Part shown: piece by piece, positions 8,975 to 17,121 of the stretch
Position numbering within the stretch: position 1 is the first letter of the stretch
How the letters are laid out: each line of letters opens with the position of its first letter
DNA from: Verrucomicrobiia bacterium
GTDB lineage: Bacteria; Verrucomicrobiota; Verrucomicrobiia; JABWAM01
DNA length: 64,000 nucleotides
Reading direction: 5' to 3'
NCBI GenBank assembly: GCA_028687435.1
Contig: JAQUAF010000006.1
Coordinates: 62,001-126,000 of the forward strand
The notes under the pieces: generated by a model
Seen by the model: the letters and a program-made list of their open reading frames with translations, nothing else
Databases searched by the model: none
What the model was told of the DNA's origin: nothing
Translations under genes and position numbers: made by a program

Positions 8975-10170
8975 AAGCGTTGGCGATTATTCCAGCCCGG
9001 GGAGGCTCAAAAGGATTGCCTCATAAAAATGTGTGTTTGCTGGCAGGCAAACCGCTCATCGGACATGTTTTGAGCGAAGCCGCGCGGTGTCCGCACATCG
9101 ACACGGTGGTGGTTTCCACGGACGACAGGCAGATCGGTTCGGTGGCTGGGGAGTTCGGCGCCGGGGTTGTCTGGCGGCCGCCCGAATTGAGCGGGGATAC
9201 GGCTTCGTCGGAATCCGCCCTGCTCCATGTGCTGGAACAATGGCAAAAAAAGAAAAGGAAACTTCCGGAGTTGACAGTCTTTTTGCAATGCACGTCGCCT
9301 TTAACCCTCGCCGAGGATATTGAGGGAACGATCATGGCCCTGAAAAAAGAAAAGGCGGATTGCGCCCTGGCGGTGACGCCGTTCCATTATTTTTTATGGA
9401 AAAAGGACAAAACCAAAGGCGCCGCAGGGGTGAATCATGATGAGCGTGTGCGGCTCCGAAGGCAGGATCGGATTCCCGAATACCTGGAAACAGGGGCGGT
9501 TTATGTCATGCGCACCAAGGGATTCATGCAAAAGAAACACCGGTTTTTTGGAAAAATGGCGCTTTACGTGATGCCCCGGTCGCGTTGTTTGGAAATTGAC
9601 AACCCGGAAGACCTGGAAATTGCCGAAAATATTTTGTCCCGGAGGACAAAGGCCGGAACACTAATGAAAGGCCTGGAAAAAGCAAGGGCTGTGGTGTTTG
9701 ATTTTGACGGAGTACTGACGGACAACCGGGTTTTGGTCACGGAAAAGGGGGTGGAAGGGGTTTTTTGCAACCGGTCCGATGGACTGGCGATTTCACAACT
9801 TCGTTCACGGGGAATGAACCTCCTGGTTTTAAGCGGCGAAACCAATCCCGTGGTGAGGGCAAGATGCCGCAAACTGGGCGTGGAATGCATTCAGGCGGAC
9901 AAAAAGGAAAAGGCATTGGCGGATTGGTTGAGGCGCAAACATCTGCCGCCGGAGTCTGTGATTTATGTGGGAAATGATTTGAATGACCTGGGTTGCCTGC
10001 GGCTGGCCGGCTGGCCGGTGGCTGTCGGAGACGCCCATGCCGCGGTCAAATCCCGGGCCAAAGTGGTGCTGCAAACCAACGGAGGATATGGGGTTGCAAG
10101 GGAAATTGCCGATCGGTTGAAAGAGAGGGAGGGCGAACCGCCGGACGCGTTCGCCAAGAAAAAACAATAG
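8971..10170 (+). CDS. neuA: CMP-N-acylneuraminate cytidylyltransferase fused to KdsC-like HAD phosphatase
   Basis: A 399-aa two-domain protein. Residues 1 to about 225 are a CMP-sialic acid synthetase-like cytidylyltransferase: IIPARGGSKGLPHKN is the nucleotide-binding signature, with QCTSPLT and ALAVTPF following. Residues about 230-390 are a HAD domain of the KdsC/NeuA C-terminal type: VFDFDGVLTDNRV, LVLSGE, and YVGNDLNDLGCL. This fusion is known in animal CMAS and some bacterial NeuA proteins. It activates a nonulosonic acid with CTP; the HAD part may dephosphorylate the 9-phosphate or just stabilise the oligomer. neuB lies two genes downstream. Which nonulosonic acid is used cannot be told. 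Confidence 0.9.
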   Translation: MKALAIIPARGGSKGLPHKNVCLLAGKPLIGHVLSEAARCPHIDTVVVSTDDRQIGSVAGEFGAGVVWRPPELSGDTASSESALLHVLEQWQKKKRKLPELTVFLQCTSPLTLAEDIEGTIMALKKEKADCALAVTPFHYFLWKKDKTKGAAGVNHDERVRLRRQDRIPEYLETGAVYVMRTKGFMQKKHRFFGKMALYVMPRSRCLEIDNPEDLEIAENILSRRTKAGTLMKGLEKARAVVFDFDGVLTDNRVLVTEKGVEGVFCNRSDGLAISQLRSRGMNLLVLSGETNPVVRARCRKLGVECIQADKKEKALADWLRRKHLPPESVIYVGNDLNDLGCLRLAGWPVAVGDAHAAVKSRAKVVLQTNGGYGVAREIADRLKEREGEPPDAFAKKKQ

Positions 10171-10180
10171 GAAAAAACCT

Positions 10181-11548
10181 ATGCCGGAAATGCAGAAACA
10201 ACAATCATTGTCGGAAGCGGAACGGCTGATCAGAGCCCATGAATGGACATCCGCCCTGGAGATTCTGCGAAAAATGGAGAAAGAAGGCGCTGGTGAACTG
10301 GATATTTTCACCGGCATTGGCGCCTGTTTGTTGAGTTTGGGGAAGGCGTCGGAAAGCATATCGTATTTTGAACGCGCGTTGCTGATTCAGCCCCAATCTC
10401 CCGACCTGTTGAACAGCTTGGGCGTGGCCTGTTATGCAAGCGGAAAGATGTCCGGGGCCGCGGCGGCATGGAAAAAGGTTTTGTCGATTCAGCCTGGAAA
10501 TCCGACGGCGCTGCAGAATTTGGAGAAAATGGGGGGCTTGCAACAGGGGAATTTTTCCCTGGAAAAAGGGCCGGTTCTTTATGCGTTTTATGATTTGGAG
10601 CTTGCGCCGGTCACTTATGACATGATTATTTTTCTTGTTCTGGCCGAACTTGCAAGAATTGAGGCCGGGTGCAAATTGATGCATGTGGTGGTTGTCCCGG
10701 GAACCTGCGATGGGTTTCGGCCAAATCATCTTTTGAATTATAAAAAAACAGGGGCGACGGGTTATTTGCCGGACAATTTGAGATGGCGATTGTGGAACAT
10801 TGTGGTTCCATCATGCGGCCTGTTGGCCGCCTGCAGCTCCGTCAGCGTGTGCGCGAGCCGGGCGGAGGCGGCAAGCCTTAAAAAAGCGCTTTGCGGCAGG
10901 GTGTTCCCGAACAATTATCAGGTTGAAATGCCGTTGACGCAGTACACCTATCTTTACATTGCCGAGGCGGTTTTCCAGGGAAAAAAGATTCCATCCCTTC
11001 AGGCTTCGCCATGCGCCCTGGCTTTTGCAAAAGATTGGATTCGCGCCAGAGCCGGCAATCGAAAGGTGATTACGATTACATTGAGGGAGGCGCCCTATGA
11101 AAAACAACGGAACAGCAATATAAACGCATGGGTTCAATTTGCCAAAAGTCTGGACAGGGAACAGTATTTCCCCGTGTTCATCCGGGATTTGGATGTGTCG
11201 GTTCAAGGTTGCCCTCCTGAATTGAATGGGATGGTGTTTTGCGAGGAGGCGGTATGGGACATGGAATTCCGGATGGCCCTTTATGAGGCAAGTTACTTGA
11301 ACATGGGAATAAACAATGGGCCGATGGCCTTGTGCTATTTCAATTCCCGGTGTCGTTATCTGGTTTTCAAAATCATCACGGAATGTGGCGGCGCGGCGTC
11401 CGTTGAATACTTGAGGTCAATCCAGATGATTCCGGGCGCCGACTTCAAACATGCCTTTCCATTTCAACGGTTGGTTTGGAAGGAGGATGCTTTTGATGTG
11501 ATCAAGGAAGCGTTCATGGAAATGGTGAAAACACTTCCGGAACAATGA
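10181..11548 (+). CDS. TPR protein with an unidentified C-terminal domain
   Basis: A 455-aa protein. Residues about 8-110 form tetratricopeptide-like helices (SYFERALLIQPQSPDLLNSL, then AAAAWKKVLSIQPGNPTALQ). The remaining 340 residues have no motif I can name; they contain a short PVTYDMIIFLVLAELARIEA helix and a conserved-looking GINNGPMALCYFN stretch near residue 380, which resembles the end of a glycosyltransferase-like or sugar-binding fold. It begins 10 bp after neuA with an AGGA site, between neuA and neuB, so a role in nonulosonic acid transfer or export is plausible but not shown. Confidence 0.7.
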   Translation: MPEMQKQQSLSEAERLIRAHEWTSALEILRKMEKEGAGELDIFTGIGACLLSLGKASESISYFERALLIQPQSPDLLNSLGVACYASGKMSGAAAAWKKVLSIQPGNPTALQNLEKMGGLQQGNFSLEKGPVLYAFYDLELAPVTYDMIIFLVLAELARIEAGCKLMHVVVVPGTCDGFRPNHLLNYKKTGATGYLPDNLRWRLWNIVVPSCGLLAACSSVSVCASRAEAASLKKALCGRVFPNNYQVEMPLTQYTYLYIAEAVFQGKKIPSLQASPCALAFAKDWIRARAGNRKVITITLREAPYEKQRNSNINAWVQFAKSLDREQYFPVFIRDLDVSVQGCPPELNGMVFCEEAVWDMEFRMALYEASYLNMGINNGPMALCYFNSRCRYLVFKIITECGGAASVEYLRSIQMIPGADFKHAFPFQRLVWKEDAFDVIKEAFMEMVKTLPEQ

Positions 11549-11642
11549 CGAGGCTCCGGCCTTTGTGTTGACAATGGGTTGGGGACTGAAACTGGAATAT
11601 GAAAGAAAAAAATCCGGCTTGCGCCGGGAAAAGGGAAAACAT

Positions 11643-12527
11643 ATGTCTAAACGCGTGAAAATTGGAAACAAATGGGTGGGGGAGGGCGAACCTGCATTTA
11701 TTGCCGCGGAGATCGGCATTAATCATAACGGCAGCATGGAGACCGCCAAAAAGCTGATCGATGCCGCGGTGCTGGCCGGCTGTGATGCCGTCAAATTTCA
11801 GAAGAGAACTCCGGAATTGTGCGTTCCGCCCGATCAACAGAAGGTGATGCGCGAAACGCCGTGGGGGTATATCACCTATCTGGATTACCGGCGGCGGATC
11901 GAATTCGGATTGGAACAATACCGGGAAATTGAAAAATATTGCCGGCAGCGGAAAATCCTCTGGTTTGCTTCCTGCTGGGATGTTGAGGCGGTCGATTTCA
12001 TGGAAAAATTCAAACCGGTGTGTTACAAGGTCCCGTCGGCCTGCATCACCGATTTGGGACTGTTGCGGGCCATTCGCAGGACACGGCGGCCCGTGGTGAT
12101 GTCCACGGGGATGTCAACCATGGACGAAATCAAGCGGGCGGTGAAAACGCTTGGCATGGAACGGCTGGTCCTTTTGCATTGCACCAGCACCTATCCCTGC
12201 AGGACAGCCGAGTTGAATTTGAATATGATCCCGGCTTTGAAAAGAATGTTCCCGTGTCCCGTTGGATATTCCGGCCATGAGGTCGGACTGCAGACGACTT
12301 ATGCGGCGGTGGTTTTGAAGGCCGCCTTTATTGAGCGGCATATCACACTGGACCGGGCCATGTGGGGAAGCGACCATGCCGCCTCATTGGAGCCGGGCGG
12401 TCTGATGAGGCTGTGCCGCGATGTCCGTGTGATTGAGGCGGCGCGCGGCGACGGAATCAAGCGCGTTTATGAAAGCGAAAAAGCGGTGATGAAAAAATTG
12501 CGCCGTTGCATGGCGGCGGCCAAGTGA
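11643..12527 (+). CDS. neuB: N-acetylneuraminate synthase-like protein (NeuB family) lacking the SAF domain
   Basis: The frame is open from 11565, but ATG 11643 gives the family start. The 294-aa product shows the NeuB TIM-barrel motifs: IAAEIGINHNG, AVKFQKR, WFASCWDVEAVDFM, STGMSTMDEI, LHCTSTYP, GYSGHEVG, and ERHITLDRAMWGSDHA. The reaction is condensation of PEP with an N-acyl hexosamine to give a nonulosonic acid. Canonical NeuB is about 345 aa with a C-terminal antifreeze-like (SAF) domain that closes the active site of the partner subunit; this protein stops at the linker. Either it belongs to a SAF-less subgroup or the domain is supplied elsewhere. No neuC is in the window. Confidence 0.86.
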   Translation: MSKRVKIGNKWVGEGEPAFIAAEIGINHNGSMETAKKLIDAAVLAGCDAVKFQKRTPELCVPPDQQKVMRETPWGYITYLDYRRRIEFGLEQYREIEKYCRQRKILWFASCWDVEAVDFMEKFKPVCYKVPSACITDLGLLRAIRRTRRPVVMSTGMSTMDEIKRAVKTLGMERLVLLHCTSTYPCRTAELNLNMIPALKRMFPCPVGYSGHEVGLQTTYAAVVLKAAFIERHITLDRAMWGSDHAASLEPGGLMRLCRDVRVIEAARGDGIKRVYESEKAVMKKLRRCMAAAK

Positions 12528-12556
12528 GGGAAGACGAGTTTTCAGAACGCAAACAA

Positions 12557-13603
12557 ATGATGCTGAGCGGGGATTTGATAAAGCGCAACGCCGTCCTGCG
12601 GAACCGCCACGCCGGACGCCGGTGTTTTCTCGTCGGCAATGGATCCTCCCTGCTCAAGCAGGACCTGCATCCGTTGAAGGACGAGATCACCCTGGTGGGC
12701 AACCGTTTTTTCAACCATCCCATTGTCAATGAATGGCAGCCCACCTATTACTGCCTGGCCGACCCGGCCTATTTTGACAGGGAAGACTTGATCAGCGAGT
12801 TTTATCCGGCCTTGCGCCAGCGCATTCAATACAGCACATTCGTCGTATCGGTTGCGGGCGCGCCATTGGTGAACGAACGGAAGGTTTTGCCGCCAGATCA
12901 AACCTATTATGTCCAATTCGGCGCGGAGCTGACCCATCAGGAGGTTTTCTGGGTGGAATTGACCGAGACGATTCCCGCAGTCATGAACGTGATGCAACTG
13001 GCGATGATGACGGCGTTGTATATGGGATGCAATCCCATTTATTTAATGGGAATGGAACATGACTGGCTGGCCAATTGGGTTTGCAAGGATGCTTGGAAAC
13101 AACATTTTTATCAGGATGGGCCGATCGAAAAAGAAATGTTTAACGAAACCTATCGGTATCGGCAGGAACTCGAATGCCAGTTGCGCTTGTGGTATGGTTA
13201 CGAGCATTTGCTGGCTTTTTTGCAGAGAAGCGGGCGAATGATCATCAACGCGACCGCCGGCGGCGTGCTGGATGTTTTTCCCAGGCAAAAGTATGAGGAC
13301 GTTTTGCGGGACAAACGGCCCGTGCCCGGGGAAGGTCCTTATTCGCCTTGTTCATCACCCATGGCCATCCTGCGCGATCGCGCCTTCCAATTATCCGCAA
13401 AGGCGGATGAATTTCTGCGGCAGGGGGAATTTGAAAAGGCATTGCGGCGGCTGGACGAGGCCATGTACGCCTATCCCGCCCTGACGGGGCTGCAGCGGCA
13501 ACGCGCCCAGTGCCTGGCAAAATTGGGACGCAAAGGCGAGGCCGCCGCCGCGGCCAGGGCGGAGAGGCTGCTGGCTGGCGCCGGGGCGCCAAGTGATGTT
13601 TAG
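12557..13603 (+). CDS. DUF115/MptE-like protein with C-terminal TPR, possible nonulosonic acid transferase
   Basis: About 348 aa. The start is uncertain: ATG 12557, GTG 12524 (overlapping the neuB stop as GTGA) and ATG 12506 are all in frame. The N-terminal part RCFLVGNGSSLLKQDL followed by TLVGNRFFNH resembles the GNGPS motif shared by DUF115 (6-hydroxymethylpterin pyrophosphokinase MptE-like, Maf flagellin glycosylation factors) and GT42 sialyltransferases, and MGCNPIYLMGMEHDW near residue 160 matches the later SGID-type motif. Residues after about 270 are TPR-like. Placed straight after neuB, it is a good candidate for transferring the nonulosonic acid. I cannot separate a Maf-like from a GT42-like activity by eye. 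Confidence 0.68.
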   Translation: MMLSGDLIKRNAVLRNRHAGRRCFLVGNGSSLLKQDLHPLKDEITLVGNRFFNHPIVNEWQPTYYCLADPAYFDREDLISEFYPALRQRIQYSTFVVSVAGAPLVNERKVLPPDQTYYVQFGAELTHQEVFWVELTETIPAVMNVMQLAMMTALYMGCNPIYLMGMEHDWLANWVCKDAWKQHFYQDGPIEKEMFNETYRYRQELECQLRLWYGYEHLLAFLQRSGRMIINATAGGVLDVFPRQKYEDVLRDKRPVPGEGPYSPCSSPMAILRDRAFQLSAKADEFLRQGEFEKALRRLDEAMYAYPALTGLQRQRAQCLAKLGRKGEAAAAARAERLLAGAGAPSDV

Positions 13604-13626
13604 GAATTTCAATGTTTGGCGAAAAA

Positions 13627-13730
13627 GGCGGTGCAGGAGCCCCGCCTGCGTGGCCAAAGCCATGGCGGCGAGGCGACGGCCCGCCCTCCTTTGTCGCGAA
13701 ATGAATGGAGGGCGGGGCTCCCGCACCGCC
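13627..13730. repeat. REP-like palindromic element, long form
   Basis: Inverted arms GGCGGTGCAGGAGCCCCGCC and GGCGGGGCTCCCGCACCGCC (19 of 20 positions complementary) flank about 64 bases. The spacer contains an internal segment that is also found in the copy near 48.8 kb (CTGCGTGGCCA followed by GGCGACGGCCCGCCCTCC). It fills the gap between the DUF115-like gene and the next glycosyltransferase. Confidence 0.85.
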
Positions 13731-13774
13731 TTGCCGGTTTTCTGCGTCGTGCGCTTGTCTCGCCGAAGCGCTTG

Positions 13775-13846
13775 GGCGAAGGCGGATCGAGCATCAAGCG
13801 TCAATCCGCCGTCCCGCCGTGGCGGGAGCGCGGCTTAATCCACCTG
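13775..13846. repeat. GC-rich repeat with GGCGGATCGAGC motif
   Basis: GGCGGATCGAGCATCAAGC followed by a CCGCCGTGGCGG hairpin and GCGCGGCTTAATCCACC. A shortened relative occurs at about 60714-60760 (GGCGGATCGAGCGTCAAGC, then GGCGCGGCTCAATTCACC). It lies directly before the ATG of the GT4 gene at 13852 and so may affect its translation. Confidence 0.6.
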
Positions 13847-13851
13847 CTTAG

Positions 13852-15075
13852 ATGCATATTGGCATTCATATTGACGGACGCCTGGCGGACACAACGGGAA
13901 TGTGGAATGAAAAAGTCCTCGTGCATGGACTGCGCGCGTGTGGAGGAGAAATGCAGGTGACGCTTTTTGTTTCGGGAACGGCGCCGGCATGGCTGAGCCA
14001 GCAGGGATGTCCGGATTGGCGGGTGGTTTCCGTCGATTGGCCCGCGGAACCTGATTTTGTTGATGTGTGGCCGCGTTTGGGGGGCGATGGCTTGGATGTG
14101 ATGACTCCGGGGTTCAGGGCTGATGCGCAGAACCTGATCAGGCAGGCCGGAGTGCAACTGGTGTTTTATCCTCATCCGATTCCATGGGCTTTCGAGGCGG
14201 GTGTGCCGTATGGAGTCATGATTGAATCGGTGAAACATCGCGCCATGGCCGATTTTCCCGCCTTTTCGTCCCTTGGCCGTTGGACGCGCGAGGAATATGC
14301 CATTCGCAACAATGTGCGCCATGCCATGGCGGTTTTGGCCGCATCGGATGCGGCGCGGCAGGATCTGTTGCATTTCTACCCGAAGATTGCCGATCCGGGG
14401 CGAATCCATGTTTTCGAAAACCTTTCCGCCATCCAGCGCGATTTCAACGGCGCTGGCGATTTGGCGTTGGAACAGGCGCGGCAACAACATCATTTGCCGG
14501 AAAAATTTCTGCTTTGTCCCGCATCCCATCAACCGCATGAGAATCTGCCGCGGTTATTGCACGCGATGGAACGGTTGCGCGACGAAAACGGCATTAAAAT
14601 TCCACTGGTCATGCTCAGCCGCAAGGCCAATGGCGGACAGCCCTGGCGGGAAATCGCCCGAAAGCAGGCCGATTTGTTGATACGCCAGTTCGAATTGTCG
14701 GAACAGCTGATCGTGGCTGAATGCGCGGAACCAAGGGACATTCTGGCGTTTTGCCGTCTTGCAACAGCTGTCGTTTCCCCAAGATTGTGGGGAATGGTCG
14801 ATGAAATGATTGCGGGCGGATGGGTCGCCGGATGTCCGGTGCTGGCCGGGGATGTGCATGGAGTGAGGGAACGGATTGGGGATGCCGCGTTATTGGTCAA
14901 CCCGTTGGATTCCGGGGAGCTGGCCCAGGGAATCAAAAAACTGCTTGAGGATGGAGATTTGCGAAACCGCCTGGCGGCGGCCGGCAGGGAACGGCTGGCA
15001 GCCTTGGATTTGGATCGATCCGCAAAAACAATGGCCGCGATCCTTGACAAAGCGGCGGAACCCTTGCGCGCATGA
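13852..15075 (+). CDS. Glycosyltransferase family 4-like protein
   Basis: A 407-aa protein with a GT-B layout: an N-terminal MHIGIHIDGRLADTTG acceptor half and a C-terminal donor half. The donor half has ENLPRLLHAMERLRDE, VAECAEPRDILAFCRLATAVVSPRLWG, and GCPVLAGDVHGVRERIGDAALLVNPLDSGELAQGI, which is the usual GT4 E/G-rich donor site, although the classic EGFG glutamate region reads SPRLWGMVDE. The function is probably transfer of one sugar of the glycan. A REP-like element and a second repeat fill the 248 bp before it, and no clear ribosome-binding site is seen. Confidence 0.82.
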   Translation: MHIGIHIDGRLADTTGMWNEKVLVHGLRACGGEMQVTLFVSGTAPAWLSQQGCPDWRVVSVDWPAEPDFVDVWPRLGGDGLDVMTPGFRADAQNLIRQAGVQLVFYPHPIPWAFEAGVPYGVMIESVKHRAMADFPAFSSLGRWTREEYAIRNNVRHAMAVLAASDAARQDLLHFYPKIADPGRIHVFENLSAIQRDFNGAGDLALEQARQQHHLPEKFLLCPASHQPHENLPRLLHAMERLRDENGIKIPLVMLSRKANGGQPWREIARKQADLLIRQFELSEQLIVAECAEPRDILAFCRLATAVVSPRLWGMVDEMIAGGWVAGCPVLAGDVHGVRERIGDAALLVNPLDSGELAQGIKKLLEDGDLRNRLAAAGRERLAALDLDRSAKTMAAILDKAAEPLRA

Positions 15076-15089
15076 TTGCGGCAGCCCCT

Positions 15090-15114
15090 GGATTCCCGCA
15101 TCTGCGGGAATGAC
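15090..15114. repeat. Short palindrome of the ATTCCCGC...GCGGGAAT type
   Basis: GGATTCCCGCATCTGCGGGAATGAC follows the GT4 gene within 15 bases of its stop. Two more copies are at 56565 and 60558. This is the widespread dispersed bacterial palindrome of the CTGGATTCCCGC/GCGGGAATGAC kind, and its position just past a stop means that it might also serve as a transcript-end hairpin. Confidence 0.75.
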
Positions 15115-15260
15115 AGGGGAAGATGACTCCCGCCCGTTTCAATGGTCCAATTTTTTTCATTTCCGCGGATGCGGAAACCTTGGATTTGGCCAAAGGGGTT
15201 TATCGCGCCAGACATCGCAGTTTTGCAAGAGCCTCATCAATAAAAACAGGAAAAAATTTC

Positions 15261-16910
15261 ATGAGCAGCGACAACAATTCCTTGCCTGCGGGACCGCAAC
15301 CTGTGAGCCGGCTTTTTGGTTTTGACCGGGGCGAGCCCATCGACCGTTATTATATGGAAAAATTCCTCGGCGCCAATCGAGAGGCGATCCGGGGCGTGGT
15401 GCTGGAGATTGGCGACAATGCTTACACCAGGAAGTTTGGAGGACGGGTTGAAAGAAGCGAGGTTCTCAGTTATGCGCCGGGGGATGGCGTCACGATTGTG
15501 GGGGATCTGGCCGCCGGACGGAATATTCCGGAGAACGCGTTTGACTGCGTTATCATGACGCAGACCATCCAGATGATTTTCCGGGTTGAAGACGCCTTGC
15601 GAAACGCCTGGCGCGCGTTGAAGCCGGGAGGAACGTTGCTGGTCACCGGTTCCGGCATCAGCCAGATTTCGCGTTACGACATGGACCGTTGGGGGGAATT
15701 CTGGCGGTTTACCGACAGATCCCTGCGAACCTTGCTGGAACACGCGGCGCCCGGCGCCCAGATCAGCGTGCAGACCTTTGGCAATGTGGCGGTGGCCAAG
15801 GCCTTTCTCGACGGACTGGCGCTGCATGAATTGCGCAGGGAAACCCTGGATTATATTGATCCTGATTATCAGGTCATTGTCGCGGCCCGGGCCGACAAAA
15901 CCGGATCGGCGCGGAAAAAAGAAAATGAATTTGAAGGATCAGGCGCACGGTCGTCCCCGCTGATTTTGCTTTATCACCGTGTGGCGGAGGATCCCGTTGA
16001 CGCGCAACTGCTTTGTGTTTCGCGGGAGAATTTCGCCGCGCATCTGCAACTGCTCAAACAACAGTTTCGTGTTGTTGGATTGCATGACCTGTTGCAGGAG
16101 GCGTCGCGGGGGGAATTGCGGCCCAACACCGTGGCGTTGACATTTGACGATGGTTATCTGGATGTTTTGACCGCCGCCGTGCCTTTGCTGGAGAAATTCC
16201 AACTGCCGGCCACGATTTTCATCACCGCCGGCATGATCGGGACGGATCGCGAATTCTGGTGGGATGAAGTGGAGCGGGTTTTTCTTTGCACGCCTCACAT
16301 TCCGGATGTTTTGGAGATGAAGGATCTTGGCTTGAGGCTCGAAAATTTGAGGCATCCCGGCGTGCGGCTGAAAGTGGTGGATGAAATGGTGCGGATCATG
16401 AAGGGAATGAAGCCTTCGGATATCGACCTGGTCGTCAACCGGCTTTTTGCCTGGGTGAATCTGGAGCGCGCCGCCCGCAAGACGCACCGGATCATGAATG
16501 CCGGGCAGTTGAAGATCATGGCGTCGTCGCCTTTTGTTGAAATCGGATCGCACACCATGACTCATTCCCGGCTGGGAATTCTTTCTCCGGAGCAACAGCG
16601 GCAGGAACTGGTTGAATCCAGAAAAAAACTCGGGGAAATCACCGGCAGGCCGGTTCGTTATCTTTCCTATCCTTTTGGAGGGCCGAACGATTTCACGGAA
16701 GAAACAACCCGGTTGGCCGCCGCCGCCGGTTACGAGGCGGGCATTGCCAATATCCCAGGCGAACTGGCGGCGCCGCTCAACCGCTTTGCCGTGCCGCGCC
16801 GCCTGGTCCGGAATTGGAGGGGGGAAACCATGGCGGCATGGTTGACAGCTGCGGACAAGGAACGATTGGAAAACGAAACCCTGCAGGAAAGACAAAAGAG
16901 GCTGGGTTAG
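15261..16910 (+). CDS. Methyltransferase-polysaccharide deacetylase fusion
   Basis: Start ATG 15261 follows AGGAAAAA; the frame is open from 15123 but the upstream part looks non-coding. The 549-aa product has a Methyltransf-11-like N-terminal domain (residues about 20-220: GVVLEIGDNAYTRKFGG, FDCVIMTQTIQMIF, AWRALKPGGTLLVTG). A NodB-type polysaccharide deacetylase domain follows (about 235-530: ILLYHRVAEDP, VALTFDDGYLDV with the metal/catalytic DD, VEIGSHTMTHSRLG with the HxxxH-type ligands, and YLSYPFGGPNDF). The deacetylase removes N- or O-acetyl groups from a glycan. The combination suggests one protein that decorates the same chain twice. Confidence 0.88.
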   Translation: MSSDNNSLPAGPQPVSRLFGFDRGEPIDRYYMEKFLGANREAIRGVVLEIGDNAYTRKFGGRVERSEVLSYAPGDGVTIVGDLAAGRNIPENAFDCVIMTQTIQMIFRVEDALRNAWRALKPGGTLLVTGSGISQISRYDMDRWGEFWRFTDRSLRTLLEHAAPGAQISVQTFGNVAVAKAFLDGLALHELRRETLDYIDPDYQVIVAARADKTGSARKKENEFEGSGARSSPLILLYHRVAEDPVDAQLLCVSRENFAAHLQLLKQQFRVVGLHDLLQEASRGELRPNTVALTFDDGYLDVLTAAVPLLEKFQLPATIFITAGMIGTDREFWWDEVERVFLCTPHIPDVLEMKDLGLRLENLRHPGVRLKVVDEMVRIMKGMKPSDIDLVVNRLFAWVNLERAARKTHRIMNAGQLKIMASSPFVEIGSHTMTHSRLGILSPEQQRQELVESRKKLGEITGRPVRYLSYPFGGPNDFTEETTRLAAAAGYEAGIANIPGELAAPLNRFAVPRRLVRNWRGETMAAWLTAADKERLENETLQERQKRLG

Positions 16911-16913
16911 TTT

Positions 16914-16945
16914 GGAATGGCGCTAATTAAGGAACTTTTTGAAGA
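16914..16945. repeat. Dispersed repeat GGAATGGCGCT...GGAACTTTTTGAAGA
   Basis: A 32-base block also found at 63108-63141 with two differences and a small indel, 46 kb away. In both places it lies just downstream of a gene stop. I do not know what element it marks. Confidence 0.6.
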
Positions 16946-16968
16946 AAAGTTATTCAGCATCCGCCCAA

Positions 16969-17046
16969 CCCCCTCTAACTCCCCCTTGGACAAGGGGGAG
17001 CCATTTCGACACCTCCCCTTGACAAGGGGAGGATTAAGGTGGGGTG
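16969..17046. repeat. Two adjoining dyads of the CTCCCCCTTGGACAAGGGGGAG type
   Basis: The first dyad is CTCCCCCTTGGACAAGGGGG (16979-17000 region) and the second is CACCTCCCCTTGACAAGGGG ending in GATTAAGGTGGGGTG. Their shared core, CCCTTG-GACAAGGG, is typical of a repeat scattered through many bacterial genomes. They lie in the 211-bp gap before the 1396-aa glycosyltransferase gene. Confidence 0.7.
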
Positions 17047-17121
17047 CTTGCTGGATGCGGAAGGAACAATAAGTCGCGATATCTGTTGGCGGCTTAAACA
17101 GGCGCCATCCGGGTTGGTCCT

